Positions 11,743 to 22,173 of a stretch of 53,710 nt of DNA are shown here, piece by piece. The stretch covers positions 1 to 53,710 of the forward strand of contig JAYVJC010000014.1 of assembly GCA_043769645.1 (NCBI GenBank). Reading direction: 5' to 3'. A program made the position numbers and the translations under genes. The stretch comes from JAYUDN01 sp043769645 (GTDB taxonomy: Bacteria > Patescibacteriota > Gracilibacteria > BD1-5 > UBA2023). Every line of letters starts with the position of its first letter. Positions within the stretch are counted from its first letter, which is position 1. The notes under the pieces were generated by a model. It made no database searches. It worked only from the letters and a program-made list of their open reading frames with translations, and was not told the origin of the DNA.

Positions 11743-11786
11743 TGTTTTTTTAGAATTACTTTTGTCTCAAAATAAGCATTCTCTTT

Positions 11787-12455
11787 ATGAAAATTACTAT
11801 TATTACTTTTATTTTTATCATTATTGTAATATGATCTTTTTCAATGTATCGAGATCCTAAGCCTATGAGCTATGTAGCACTCTGAGACTCCTATACTATC
11901 GGTGAGGGAATATCAGAATCCGAGAGATGGCCGAATATACTCGTATCCCGGCTGAAAATGAGTAAGAAAGAGGTCAATCTCGTAGCCAATCCCAGTGTCA
12001 CAGGATATACGACTCTCGACTTGATCGAGCATGAGCTCCCACTCATAGATCAGTATCATCCAGATTTTATCACGCTTCAGATCGGGGTCAATGACTATTT
12101 CCGATGAGTGACTATCTCGGAGTTCCGTATGAGATATGCATATGTCCTCGAAGAGATAAGACGGAGAGCGCCAGAAGCGAGAGTTCTCATTCTCGATATT
12201 CCTGACTATGGGAAGACTCCTCTCGGGAAGAAGACAGGAGATCCTATGACTATAGAGTCAGGGCTCAGAGCATATAATCAAGCTATCAGAGAACTCGCGA
12301 AACCATACGGTATACCGGTCATTGATATATTTTCTGTAAGTTTACTTGTCTCGTGAGATCTGAGTCTCGTAGCTTCTGATGGACTCCATCCCTCAGCGAA
12401 GCAGTATGCTCTCTGGGTCGATGCCATCTATCCGATAGCAGATAAGATATTCTAA
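11787..12455 (+). CDS. Secreted or membrane-anchored SGNH/GDSL hydrolase
   Basis: The 222-residue protein has an N-terminal hydrophobic segment (ITIITFIFIIIVI) acting as signal or anchor. The SGNH blocks follow: ALGDSYTIGEG (nucleophile Ser), a conserved Asn in TLQIGVNDYF, and DGLHPS with the catalytic Asp-x-x-His. TGA is Gly in ALGDS itself. The family hydrolyses ester or thioester bonds, often on lipids or acetylated polysaccharides. It has no obvious operon partner; the 200 bases downstream show no gene. Confidence 0.85.
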
Positions 12456-12657
12456 AAATATCTTTGTCCTATCCAACTTTACCCATAAAGCATGTGGAAA
12501 GTATACCTGAGAATAATCATAACAAATTCCTCGCGGGCACGATTTATACCGGATTCTACTCTAGCTCGAAATTATTCACTCAACAGAACTTGTCTTGGAA
12601 TTTTCTTTGTTGCCTAGAGATATCGGTATAGGATATGATATCAATAACTATTTTGAT

Positions 12658-13149
12658 ATGAAACAATTCTTTTCTGTTTACTTTAGCTTGCTTCTACTAT
12701 CTTCATGTACTTCTTCGTGATGAATGCAGACTCCAGTTTCAGTGGTTGATACGGGTACTATGATACCTACCACAGTGAGCCCAGCATCAGTCAGTCTTAT
12801 GGAAAAAGAACAAAAGGATTATACGCTGAGTTTACAAGGTGGGAAGGGAAATCTTACTATTTTCCATGGCTCAGGCTCTACTCTCTCTATTCATTTTCTT
12901 TCTGAAAGTTGACAGACCCTTATCGCGAAACTCGAAACTCCTCGAGACACTCAGGCCAATATTCGATTCAATCAGATTATTGCTCCGGATGGAACGAGTG
13001 ACGGACCCTTTGGAAAAGATATCAGTTATCCACTGACGCAGAGTGGATCGTATCGGCTCATTATTTCCGAAAGTCTTATGACAGGAGAAATGTGGTCAGG
13101 AAGTGTACTCCTTTCTCTAGATGTTAAAAAGAATACTTCCAATTATTAA
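12658..13149 (+). CDS. Lipoprotein with a beta-rich domain
   Basis: This 163-residue protein begins with a lipoprotein signal: MKQFFSVYFSLLLLSSC, lipobox Cys at residue 17, then a Ser/Thr/Gly linker. The rest alternates short strands (YTLSLQG, LTIFHGSG, SYRLIISES, GSVLLSLDV) as in pre-peptidase C-terminal-like beta-sandwiches, but I would not assign the family. It overlaps the convergent repair gene by 4 bases. Confidence 0.7.
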
Positions 13150-13676
13150 TTTCCTGCTCCTTTTTCGTGTTCGAGAAGCCATTTTTTCCGCTCCATTCCA
13201 CCACCGTACCCGACGAGTTTTCCTGATTTCCCAATGACTCGATGGCAGGGGATGATGATGACGATAGGATTATGATGATTCGCTCCACCGATAGCGCGTA
13301 CCGCTCGGGGGTTGCCGATCATGGTTGCTTCTTCGAGGTAGTTGCGTGTTTCTCCGTAGGGGATGGATTCGAGAGCTTTCCACGCCTTCATCTGGAACTC
13401 CGTCCCACGCAGTGTTACTGGAATGGTAAAAATCTTTCGTTTCCCTTCGAAATATTGTCAGAGTTCGAGTTTGGTCAGATTGAGAATGGTAGACTTTCCT
13501 TCATCCTCGCTCAATCCAAATGATTCAGTTTGCAGAACGATTTGTTTCGTCGTAAGGTTAGAAATTTTTCTCTTGAGTTCTGGGTTGTCAGCAAACTCAA
13601 GCATCAGGAGATGGTATGTATCTGCTACGGCGATCAGATCACCGAGAGGAGAGGGGATGAGAGCTTTGAAAAGCAT
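13146..13676 (-). CDS. ogt: Methylated-DNA--[protein]-cysteine S-methyltransferase
   Basis: This 176-residue protein repairs O6-alkylguanine by transferring the alkyl group to its own cysteine. It has the Ada/Ogt C-terminal layout: MKAWKALESIPYGETRNYLE (recognition helix), IGNPRAVRAIGGANHHNP (Arg finger region) and the acceptor PCHRVIG. TGA at 13458 is Gly. The N-terminal domain (LFKALIPSPLGDLIAVAD) matches Ogt rather than Ada. The symbol ogt is by similarity of layout. Confidence 0.92.
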
Positions 13677-13748
13677 AAGAGTGAAATTTAAGTTATTTTA
13701 TTCGAAAATATAGTTTTTGCGAATTATTTACTCTACGATATTTTCGAA

Positions 13749-13783
13749 AAATGTCTTGACAGAGAGATAAGAAATTATATCAT
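13749..13783 (+). promoter_or_regulatory. Promoter of the 13813 orphan, sharing an 18-base block with the 16564 orphan
   Basis: AAATGTCTTGACAGAGAG (13749-13766) contains the -35 TTGACA; TATCAT follows after 16 bases. The same 18 bases recur at 16507-16524. Confidence 0.65.
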
Positions 13784-13812
13784 CTGAAAACTTAATAAAG
13801 TAAATATCTTTT

Positions 13813-14217
13813 ATGAATTATCCTGAACTACGGTATAGTTATGTTTTACGATCAATGGAAAGTCAATGAGTACAGCTTATGCGACACGACTGATATCCAA
13901 AACCAGGTGATGGACAATCCATCATAATTCCCAATCTTGTATGAGTAACTGCTTCGCGTATTGCACTAGACTGAATATGAGTAATGGATCCTGAAGATAA
14001 ATTGGCACAAAGAGATCATAAAGATAGACGGTATATGCTTATCCCAACTTTAAAGGCAATTTGATTTGAGAGAATTCCAAAGTGAACTACACTCAGAGAA
14101 TGAACCCAAATACCATATAATAATGCACTTACACTTCGGTCATTAACCGAATCCAGAATATCTCGTCTTATGGGATTAACCCCTTTTGGTCAGCCAATTC
14201 AGTTCCTCATTGATTAG
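13813..14217 (+). CDS. UGA-rich orphan protein, 134 aa
   Basis: Eight of about twelve glycines are encoded by TGA, so the gene is invisible in standard code. It begins NYPELRYSYVLRSM and contains a central acidic/basic stretch (MDPEDKLAQRDHKDRRY) and a C-terminus SRLMGLTPFGQPIQFLID. No membrane segment or known motif is seen. It has a clear promoter and a TAG stop. Probably a lineage-specific gene. Confidence 0.6.
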
Positions 14218-14248
14218 TAAATATTAAATCATTTAATGAGTAGTAATG

Positions 14249-14854
14249 TTACCGCCCGAGAATATCGAGAACTTCTCTTGCTATCCCAGTTCCACCGAGA
14301 ATACTATATCACCCTCAGTCTACTTTGCTTACCTTGTACCCGAGATTTGATATATCTTTGACTACCGATTCGATGGTTCCACTATCCGTGCCAGAAATAC
14401 TTCCAGTGAGAGAGCCTGTTCCGACCTCGAGCGAATAGGTAAATGAATCATTATTGACTACCTTTGTCCCTGAGTATTTCCCGATAGGATTCTCGGACGT
14501 GGGGAGAGTTTCTAGATTCTGGAATACTCTATTATTGTGTTCCATCATAGCTGCTATTCGATGATCAAATTTTTGCCAATACCCATCACTCTCTTGTTCC
14601 CACTCATTCCAATCCGGTGTGGTTATATTTTCATAGTGCATCATTTGAGGTCGATATTCCATCATCCCATATTCACCAGATCGAAGACGTGCTTCATAGT
14701 ATATGATAATCATGAAGATAACGAGGAGAAATACTCCAGTGAGCATAAGGAGTGGTCAGTTTTTATAAAATGTTTGCCACTTTCGATCTGAAGGCGACTT
14801 TTGAGGAATGGCGCTGAACTCCGTTTGGACTTCTTTTGAATCTTTATGTTCCAT
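14249..14854 (-). CDS. Membrane-anchored hypothetical protein, 201 aa
   Basis: A charged N-terminus (MEHKDSKEVQTEFS, about 35 residues) is followed by one membrane helix (LLMLTGVFLLVIFMIIIYYEA) and an extracytoplasmic domain rich in Met/Glu/Trp and then Gly/Ser/Thr (GTGSLTGSISGTDSGTIES). The end VVKDISNLGYKVSKVD(GG)YSILGG resembles a small alpha/beta repeat similar in style to the repeats in the secreted protein at 31336. TGA is Gly near the N-terminus and at 14315 and 14309. Confidence 0.6.
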
Positions 14855-14914
14855 AAAAATAGTAAAAGAATTAAAAATGTATATTACGAACTATCAGTAA
14901 GAATAACGTAAGAA

Positions 14915-14940
14915 AATCCTGAATCTTTACATTCAGGATT
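14915..14940 (-). terminator. Rho-independent terminator
   Basis: AATCCTGAAT and ATTCAGGATT form a perfect 10-bp stem with a 6-base loop; on the minus strand a TTTTCTT run follows. It ends the 14947-15372 gene. Confidence 0.75.
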
Positions 14941-14946
14941 ACCTAC

Positions 14947-15372
14947 TTAGACGAGAGCTTTGAGCTCTTTCTCTATTTTTTCAAGGTCAGCTATCGCATC
15001 TGGATCACCTGGATTTTCTCATAAGAAGTCTTCCAGATATTCCTTGGTGCCCTCGAGCGAGTGACGTTTCTCTGCTTTCTCAGCTTCTGTCTGCCGCTTT
15101 TCAAGTCGGCGTTTTTCATATTTTTCGAGATCTACCCCTTCAGGGAGATATTTGGTATTTGCTGGGAGAGATCGCATCTCACCGATTCTCGGAGTCATGA
15201 AGCCATCAAGCGTCGCCCATGGGTTCCAGAAGTTTCGGAAGAAACTCGATGGATGGTATTCAGGGTTGCAATCAAGAAACCCCTGATAGTCATCATAGTC
15301 ATCGAAATCTTTCTGGAAGGTATGTACTTTGCCGTTCACATTCGAACGGGAAACGATGCGTCATCGAAACAT
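14947..15372 (-). CDS. Hypothetical protein, 141 aa
   Basis: The protein has an aromatic/acidic N-terminal half (FQKDFDDYDDYQGFLD, PSSFFRNFWNPWATLDGF) and a highly charged helical C-terminal half (LEKYEKRRLEKRQTEAEKAEKR), probably coiled-coil. TGA is Gly at 15361 and 15019. ATG at 15372 adds MFRGRIVSRS to the shorter GTG-type start at 15339 and is preferred. No family recognised and no membrane segment. Confidence 0.6.
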
Positions 15373-15470
15373 AGGAGGGGGGAGGTTAAGAAATAAAAGT
15401 AATGATTGAGATCGGAGGAATCGGATAGAATAATTTCTATATATCCTCCTGATGTGCTGTCTAGAAGCCA

Positions 15471-15545
15471 GCATCTATACGTCGATTTCTCTGAAATCGA
15501 GATGCAGGTATTTCTAAATTAGCACTTATATTATATACGTGCTAA
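15471..15545. other. Two stacked inverted repeats in a 298-base gene-free stretch
   Basis: TCGATTTC-TCT-GAAATCGA (15482-15500) is nested within GCATC...GATGC (15471-15505). It is followed by TTAGCAC-t-TATA...TATA-c-GTGCTAA (15519-15545). No ORF is seen between 15373 and 15670. The stretch divides divergent genes, so operator or structured-leader roles are both possible. Confidence 0.45.
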
Positions 15546-15670
15546 AAAATATTTCAAGAGAATTTTATATATTTTCAGAAATATGATTTACAAATTTATA
15601 AAATATCGTATTGAAATTTTAAAATAAAATATATACTGAGGTAGTTCTTTATTATTTAACCTATTATTAT

Positions 15671-16084
15671 ATGTCGAGACTCGATCAGAAACCAGATGTA
15701 TGCGATTACTCTTTACATTGTATTCCGGATATTGAAAACTTAGTAAATTTTGATGGTTATCTTAGGCAAGTTTTGAATAGGTTTAATCAATATGTTAAAA
15801 TTTGAGATTTACAAAGAGCTATGGATTCAAGAAGTGACTTTGTATCACTTGTAAATTACGCAGGCCAATACGTTAATCATCAAGTTCAGAATTCAGAACT
15901 TAGTGGAAAGTTTAATATACAGAATGAAGCCATATTACAGGCCATGTCTCGTGCATTACAAGACTTAAGAAGTGCTATTGTTCAGAATTTAACAGGTTCG
16001 AGGGGAATTGACTGAGAGTTACTTTTAGCAGGACAAGCCAGATATTTATCTATAATGTCTATCCTTGATTGAAATACCCATTAA
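15671..16084 (+). CDS. Orphan protein, 137 aa
   Basis: A soluble, largely helical product starting MSRLDQKPDVCDYSLHC, with Asn/Gln-rich helices (NRFNQYVKIGDLQRAMD, NEAILQAMSRALQDLRSAIVQ). Three TGA glycines join the frame. It sits behind a very A/T-rich leader and has no recognisable family. AT content is higher than in neighbouring enzyme genes, which suggests separate origin or relaxed selection. Confidence 0.55.
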
Positions 16085-16125
16085 TTAAATTATAAAACAA
16101 TAATACCTTTTTTTACGAGATTATT

Positions 16126-16266
16126 TTATATAAAATACGTTGCCACTGAAATCGCCCCGAGGATGAGTACCATCATCCAGTTTTGCTCTTTCCAGTATCG
16201 ATAGAGCATCACCGAGAGCGGGACGGAGAGGACAAACTGGATGTACATCGACCAGAGGGGAGACAT
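16126..16266 (-). CDS. Small membrane protein, 46 aa
   Basis: This frame starts MSPLWSMYIQFVLSVPLSVML, continues with a short polar turn (YRYWKEQNW) and ends with a second helix (MMVLILGAISVATYFI). The helical-hairpin layout resembles many small bacterial membrane proteins. Function unknown. Confidence 0.5.
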   Translation of the reverse strand: MSPLWSMYIQFVLSVPLSVMLYRYWKEQNWMMVLILGAISVATYFI

Positions 16267-16273
16267 TGGGGAG

Positions 16274-16336
16274 AGTTAAAAGTTAAAAGATAAAAAGTAA
16301 AAGTTGCAAGTTGAAGGTTACAGGTTAAAAGTTGGC
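16274..16336. repeat. Degenerate GTTAAAAGTT-type short repeats
   Basis: Units GTTAAAA, GTTAAAAG, GTAAAAGTTGCAAG, GTTGAAGG, GTTACAGG, GTTAAAAG follow one another between two genes. A second motif (GGAACGGTGGAAAAGGTAGAAAA) lies at about 16390-16415. These match the repeats in murC and around the kor genes. Confidence 0.7.
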
Positions 16337-16506
16337 TGATTTACATGTTAGCTAATTAGTTCGTTGGTGGGCGGGTAGGATTGGAGCTATGGAACGGTGG
16401 AAAAGGTAGAAAATAACAGTATGATGTTAGTATCTAGAAAATCAAGGAGAAATCATTTTTACCTTCCATTTGCTGAAATATTTATATATTTCTCATATAT
16501 TTTATA

Positions 16507-16541
16507 AAATGTCTTGACAGAGAGTCGGAGTTTTATAATAT
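16507..16541 (+). promoter_or_regulatory. Promoter of the 16564 orphan
   Basis: The 18-base block AAATGTCTTGACAGAGAG is identical to the one at 13749. TTGACA and TAATAT are 16 bases apart, 22 bases before the ATG. Confidence 0.65.
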
Positions 16542-16563
16542 AGATCTCTCTTTCACATCAACT

Positions 16564-17268
16564 ATGATCCAATATACAAGAACCGATGCAAGTATGCTTG
16601 ATCCAAATGCTCGTCTCAATCCCTGAGAGCAAAATAACGGAGTTCATGTCGCCTGTGCCACGAACCGGTCTTGAGTTAGCAACCACCCGAGTTCAGTTAC
16701 ATATCAAATAGTCGATCGTTTCGGAGTGCATTTTCATAGTACCGAAGGTCGAAGTATCGAGGAAATAGGATGAGTTTTTTCAACTGATAAATTTGATTTT
16801 ACTGACAGTGTAAGAGCCAGGGCCTATGCAATTGTATGTCACAAGGGTTGAGACATGAGAGATCAAGACTATACTCAAGCAGATATAGGATTGGCAAAGT
16901 GACTCGAACTTATTCATTCAGATTGACTCGTCGTCAATAAACATAAAACAATAAGAGAAATACAATCTCTAAGATGAGATATTCCTAGTCTCCTTACGCT
17001 AGAGGGTGAAGATTTTCTTCTCGAACTCGAAAGGGCTATTCAAGATACAAGATCAAGGATTGATCCTCTCGTGAGAATCGCACTCATGGCTAGATGACTG
17101 CCTGAAGAAATGCAAAAACTGCTTCATATAATGCATACATCTCCAACAAATCTAGTTCTCTATACGACTCCTTGAAATCCAGAACTCAGGGCAACCGTCT
17201 TGAAATTTCCATGACTATTCCGTGAGATCCCAGCACTTGCTGATGAAGAACTTCAACTTGCTGCCTAG
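16564..17268 (+). CDS. UGA-rich orphan protein, 234 aa
   Basis: Ten of seventeen glycines are TGA. The product is soluble, with a His/Cys-containing N-terminal half (NNGVHVACATNRSG, GVHFHSTEGRSIEEIGG, YAIVCHKGG) and a helical C-terminal half (LEGEDFLLELERAIQDTRSRIDPLVRIAL). No family is recognised. It has its own promoter and a strong terminator, so it is a single-gene unit. Confidence 0.6.
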
Positions 17269-17276
17269 TATAACGG

Positions 17277-17304
17277 AAATCCCTCTCCTTGAGGGATTTT
17301 TCTT
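17277..17304 (+). terminator. Rho-independent terminator of the 16564 gene
   Basis: AAATCCCTC and GAGGGATTT form a 9-bp stem around TCCTT and run into TTTCTTTGTTTTT. Confidence 0.85.
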
Positions 17305-17337
17305 TGTTTTTCCGCACTTTTTTCATACACTCACCGT

Positions 17338-19005
17338 ATGAATCAAGATCAGGCGTTTGACATACTGAAGATGGGGTACAATGTATTCCTGACGGGTCCG
17401 GCGGGATCAGGGAAGACCTTTCTCGTGAACCGATTTATTACCTACTGCCATGAGCATGCCCTCACGGTCGCGATCACAGCTTCGACCGGAATTGCCGCGA
17501 CGCATATCGGGGGGATGACGCTTCACTCTTGGAGCGGGATGGGGATACGAGAGAGCCTCACAGATGAAGATATCGAACACATCATGACAAAAGAGTATCT
17601 GATGAAGCGATTTATGAAGACCTCAGTCCTGATCATCGATGAGATTTCTATGCTCGGAGGAGAATTTCTCGCTTCTCTCGATCGACTTCTCCGGTTTGCA
17701 CGTATTTCGCAAGATCCATTCGGAGGGATGCAGGTGGTACTCGTCGGAGACTTCTTCCAGCTTCCACCCGTGAGTCGATGAGGGTCGAGTGAATTCGCCT
17801 TCGAACATCCCTCATGGAAAGAGTTCCGTCTTGCGACCTGTGTTCTCGAAGGGCAGTTTCGTCAGGGAGATGATCCGCTCCTCGATGTCCTGGGTGAAAT
17901 CAGGAATGGTGAGGTATCTGAGTATTCACTGAAGCTCCTCTCTTCGCGGAAGATCCCGGTAACGACCGAGGATCATACTGAGCTCTTCACTCACAATGCT
18001 GCGGTCGATACCTACAATACGGAGCGGCTGGATCGAATCCGAGATGATATTTTCGTCTTCGATATGATGAGTCAGGGAGCTGAAAAACTCGTCGAATCCC
18101 TCAAGAAGTGATGCCTTGCTCCCGAGAAACTTGTGCTTAAAAAATGAGCTCGAGTGATGTTTGTGAAAAATAACTTCGAAGCTGGGTATGTGAATGGTTC
18201 TATCGGCCACATCGTCGGGCGTCATGAGAGCTTCCCAATCGTCGAACTCCTGACTCGGGAGAAGATCATCGCTGAACCGATGAGCTGGTCTATCGAAGAA
18301 GACGGACGAGTGAAAGCCTCGATCGCTCAGGTTCCCCTTCGTCTCGCCTGGGCGATCACGGTTCACAAGAGTCAGTGAATGACCCTCGATAGTGCGGTGA
18401 TGGATCTCTCGGATGCCTTTGTCGCGGGACAAGGTTATGTCGCGCTCTCCCGAGTACGGTCGCTCGATGGACTGATTCTGCGGGGGATCAATAGTCGAGC
18501 CCTCGAGATTGATGACCGAGTTCGAGCCTACGATAGCGTCCTCCAAGCGACCTCTCGAGAAGTAGTCGATCGGCTCTCGAGCCTCTCTGATGCTGAGAAA
18601 AAAACGAGACAAGAGCTCGCTATTTCTCGATTTGGAGGAGTGCTCGAGCCTCAGAAAAAATCATTTCACCCCCTTGGATCGAAGACGTCGACTTATGAAG
18701 AGACGCTCCATTTTCTCACGAAAAAACTCCCGATCGAGGAAATCGCGAATCTCCGATGACTCAAATCCTCGACTATACTGACGCATATCGAGGCACTCGT
18801 AAAGGATGGGGCGGAGTTCGATCTTACTCCGTACCGCCCAGATGATGAGGAACGATTGCATACAATTCTCTCGGCATTCCAAGAGCTAGATACTGAACAC
18901 CTTTCGCCCGTACGGGAATACCTCTGAGAAGGTTTTGGCTATGATGAGATTCGATTTGCGAGACTCTTTTATAACTCCTCTCAGAAAGATAGTATCGGAG
19001 AGTAG
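17338..19005 (+). CDS. Pif1/RecD2-like superfamily 1 DNA helicase with C-terminal HTH
   Basis: The 555-residue protein has motif I GPAGSGKT, motif Ia TASTGIAA..IGG.TLHSW, motif II IIDEISMLG, motif III GDFFQLPPV, motif V/VI LAWAITVHKSQ(G)MTLD and GYVALSRVRSLDG. This is the Pif1-like subgroup. The C-terminus (residues about 440-480, THFLTKKLPIEEIANLR(G)LKSSTI-like) resembles the helix-turn-helix found after many bacterial Pif1-like helicases. TGA is Gly in the motif VI region and elsewhere. A role at G-quadruplexes or replication barriers is known for the family, not shown here. Confidence 0.88.
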
Positions 19006-19263
19006 GAGTGAGATAAACGTTGAGATTTTTCGGAGGTTATTTTTCCGGATAGAATTATGAAAATGATCGGATTTTTTTGACTAATCACGACATCCGTGAA
19101 TTGCACGTAATAATAACTTTTCGATTGCTATAATGAATTTTCTTCCTCTTTCAGTATTTTTAAGGTCTCTGTTTCTTGCGAAGAATATTGATTTTAGAGA
19201 CTCGATTTTGAAATATTACGATTTTCTATATAATCGATTCACTTTATCTTCTAAATCATTTAT

Positions 19264-19782
19264 ATGTACTATACACTTTCTGTGGTCTTCACCGTCGACC
19301 GACTCAAAGCACTTCTCAATCTTCTCAAAAAAATCGAACTCGAGATGAAAGAACGTGGAATTTCTGAGAAATTTGTCCTCGATACGAAGCTTGCGGATGA
19401 TATGTTCCCTTTTATGAAACAAGTTCAGATTGCGACCGATAATGCCAAGGGTATGGCGAGCCGACTCTCTGGGAAAGACGTCCCATCATATCCAGATACA
19501 GAAACGAGCCTTGCAGAACTTGCTGCAAGACTCGAGAAGACGATTGCCTTCCTCGAATCCTTCAAAGAAGAAGATTTCGTCGGTGCGGAAGCTCGAGAGG
19601 CACGATTCCCTTGGTTTCCTGGGATGCATATGAAGGGTGGCGGATACCTTCTCTCCTATGCGATACCGAACTTTATGTTCCATATTTCTGTCGCATACTC
19701 TATCCTTCGAAACCAAGGATTTACCATCGGAAAGTCTGACTTCCTCGGAACGCTTCCACTTATTCCTGACAGCAAGAACTAG
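19264..19782 (+). CDS. DUF1993 domain protein
   Basis: The 172-residue protein has no TGA. It matches DUF1993 (DinB-like four-helix fold) in VFTVDRLKALLNLLKKIE, LADDMFPFMKQVQIATDNAKGMASRLSG and LLSYAIPNFMFHISVAYSILRNQG. The function of the family is unknown. The start MYYTLS is preceded by TTTAT. The 258 bases upstream contain only short ORFs that I do not accept. Confidence 0.82.
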   Translation: MYYTLSVVFTVDRLKALLNLLKKIELEMKERGISEKFVLDTKLADDMFPFMKQVQIATDNAKGMASRLSGKDVPSYPDTETSLAELAARLEKTIAFLESFKEEDFVGAEAREARFPWFPGMHMKGGGYLLSYAIPNFMFHISVAYSILRNQGFTIGKSDFLGTLPLIPDSKN

Positions 19783-19841
19783 GAAACTCTACTTTTTATA
19801 AAGGCAGATTTCAAAATGAGTCCACTCCTAATATTTTTATA

Positions 19842-20750
19842 ATGCAAAAATTCGCTCTTAGTATCAAAGATCTTGTAAAAACTTATCCCAATGGGACAGA
19901 AGCTCTGAAGTGAGTCACTTTTGAGATCAAACAAGGAGATTTTTTCGCCCTACTCGGACCCAATGGGGCAGGGAAGTCGACAACTATAGGCGTGATATCT
20001 GGACTTGTCAATAAGTCGAGCGGAGAGGTGATCATCGGTGGACACAATCTCGATCTTGCTGGAGCGGAGGCTCGTATGGGAGTCGGAGTCGTCCCTCAAG
20101 AATTCAACTTCGGGATATTCGAAAAGGTATATGATATCGTCCTTGCTCAAGCTGGATATTATGGAATCGACAGAGATACTGCTGCTCCAAGTGTCGAGAA
20201 ATACCTTCGAGCCCTCGGGCTCTGGGAAAAGCGAGAGGTCCAGGCTCGTACGCTGTCTGGGGGGATGAAACGTCGTCTCATGATCGCTCGAGCTCTCGTC
20301 CATAATCCGCATCTCTTGATCCTCGATGAGCCGACGGCGGGAGTCGACCTCGAGCTTCGACACGGGATGTATGAGTTCCTCCGAGAACTCAATAAAAATG
20401 GAACTACCATCATCCTCACCACCCACTACCTCGAAGAAGCCGAGAGTCTCTGTAAAAATATGGCCATCATCGATAAGGGAATCATCGTCAAGTATGGACC
20501 GATTCGCGAACTTCTTGCTTCGATGGAAGATGAAGTGATCACGATCGAACTCGATAGGAACTATCTCTGAGAAACTTTGAAAGATTATACCCCAGTCTCG
20601 AGTGAGACGACGCTTGACCTCACAGTATCCTCGAAACATCTTCTGGATGATGCGATCCAGATACTTCAAAAAGAAGGATACAGGGTCAAGAGTATGAAGC
20701 CAAAAAGCGGACGACTCGAAGAGTTTTTCCTCAAGAGTACTAAGAAGTAA
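19842..20750 (+). CDS. ABC transporter ATP-binding protein (ABC-2 type export)
   Basis: The 302-residue ATPase has Walker A GPNGAGKST, Q-loop VVPQEFNF, signature LSGGMKRRL, Walker B LLILDEPTAGVD and H-loop TTHYLEEAE, typical of the CcmA/NodI/DRA subgroup that pairs with ABC-2 permeases. TGA is Gly at 19910 and 20568. TATAAT abuts the start ATG. Its natural partner is the permease 5.8 kb downstream (26545). The last 30 bases recur at 22144-22173. Confidence 0.92.
20721..20750 (+). repeat. Direct repeat copy 1 (3' end of ABC ATPase gene)
   Basis: GAGTTTTTCCTCAAGAGTAC then TAAGAAGTAA; 26 of 30 bases match the copy at 22144-22173. Confidence 0.75.
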
Positions 20751-20804
20751 ATACTTTTGTAAAAAGTAAAAAGAGTGCTATGATATAAATAACTAATGCT
20801 TTTT

Positions 20805-22004
20805 ATGGCACAGAGATTATCTGAATATCTGAATCCTTCAGAAGATGCTAAAGCTATGAGATGAGAAGATTGCAATCCAAAAGGAAAAATATATCAGCTA
20901 AATATACATACAAAGGGAAAAGTGGCCGATCGTCTTACTGCACATCCTTGATGTGTGACTCTAGATGATCTTACGGTAGAAATGGTAAGGGAATCTACCG
21001 AACATCCTCTCCTGGTTGAGATTCGAAGTGGGGAGTATATATCGATTGATCGTATTGCAACAAATAGATTCGGAACTGAGTATTTTGCTGTTCGCTTCTT
21101 GATTTCGAAGATAAGTGATTTTCCTACTTTTCATGGAATTGGACTCTTGGTCCGCTTAGAAGATGATACGATATACAAAGGAAATGCTGGAACTCCCACT
21201 TTATTTGTTGATTATAAAATACCCAATGCTATCATCTATGATGATCGGGATATCAGTCAGGAAGCACCACTACATATGCTCGAAAGCATAGCCTTACGAT
21301 TGGGAGATAGGATAGATGGATGGGTAAGTTCGTACCGTCTGCCGGGTGAAAGAGGCTCCCTTCTTAGCTCTATCGGAGAGGCAAGATATATTTGAAAAAA
21401 TACGTCAGGTCTGGATGTTACTCTGATAGATATATCCGTAAGTACATGAGTCAATAATCGAATAGATACGCTGGCGGTTGTCGTAAAACTGGATGCAGAG
21501 AATCCATATCTCGGTGTGAAAAGCTCGAATGGCATCTATATCGGTGGTATGGTAGGAGAGTCTGGGATGACTTGACAAAAGGTAATGGCATTTATCTTGT
21601 CTCAAATGACCTATTTCTGAGTAGATCTCGATACGGAAGTCTACTATTTCCGAGCACCAGGCGAAAAGAGTGAGCAAGAAATTAGACAATGATGAGATGA
21701 TGATGTTTCTGAGAACCCCATCAATATTCGAAAGCAGTCGATGAGAAGATTCTGACAAATGGTAATAAAAACTCAGTTTCGAGAACTTGTAGTCGCACGA
21801 GTCAGTCGATGAACTCTCGAGGAGCTTATCGGAGCCGAAAGATTAGGGAAGAAACTGGAAGATTTACAAATCGAACTTACCGAACAAAAAAAAATTCCCA
21901 ATACAAACCTACGTGATTGGTATAAATTACTAATATTTCAAAGTAAACTCGATGAACTTAGAGCGGTTCCTCAAGTTCCGCCAAAAGCTCTACCTACAGA
22001 TTAG
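20805..22004 (+). CDS. UGA-rich orphan protein, 399 aa
   Basis: About ten TGA glycines join this frame from ATG 20805 to TAG 22002. The middle looks like a mixed alpha/beta domain (YISIDRIATNRFGTEYFAVRFLISKISDFPTF, IYKGNAGTPTLFVDYKIPNAIIYDD). The end contains a long charged helix (LEELIGAERLGKKLEDLQIELTEQKK) and an APQ/PP tail. No signal peptide, no known family. It lies between two copies of a 30-base direct repeat and may be an insertion. Confidence 0.65.
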
Positions 22005-22143
22005 AAAGGATTGCCTTATGTTTTGTCTGAGTGAATATCTTATGTAGTGCTAAAAGTTTCTTCTATAAAAATATAGATTCATGAAAATTTTTCAGAATAA
22101 TTTCGATGGCATGGTTTATTCAAAACTAGAATCGAAATAAAGA

Positions 22144-22173
22144 GATTTTTTCCTCAAAAGTACTAAGAAATAG
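22144..22173 (+). repeat. Direct repeat copy 2
   Basis: GATTTTTTCCTCAAAAGTAC then TAAGAAATAG. It copies the ABC ATPase gene tail, and its complement supplies the stop codon of the 22163 gene. Confidence 0.75.
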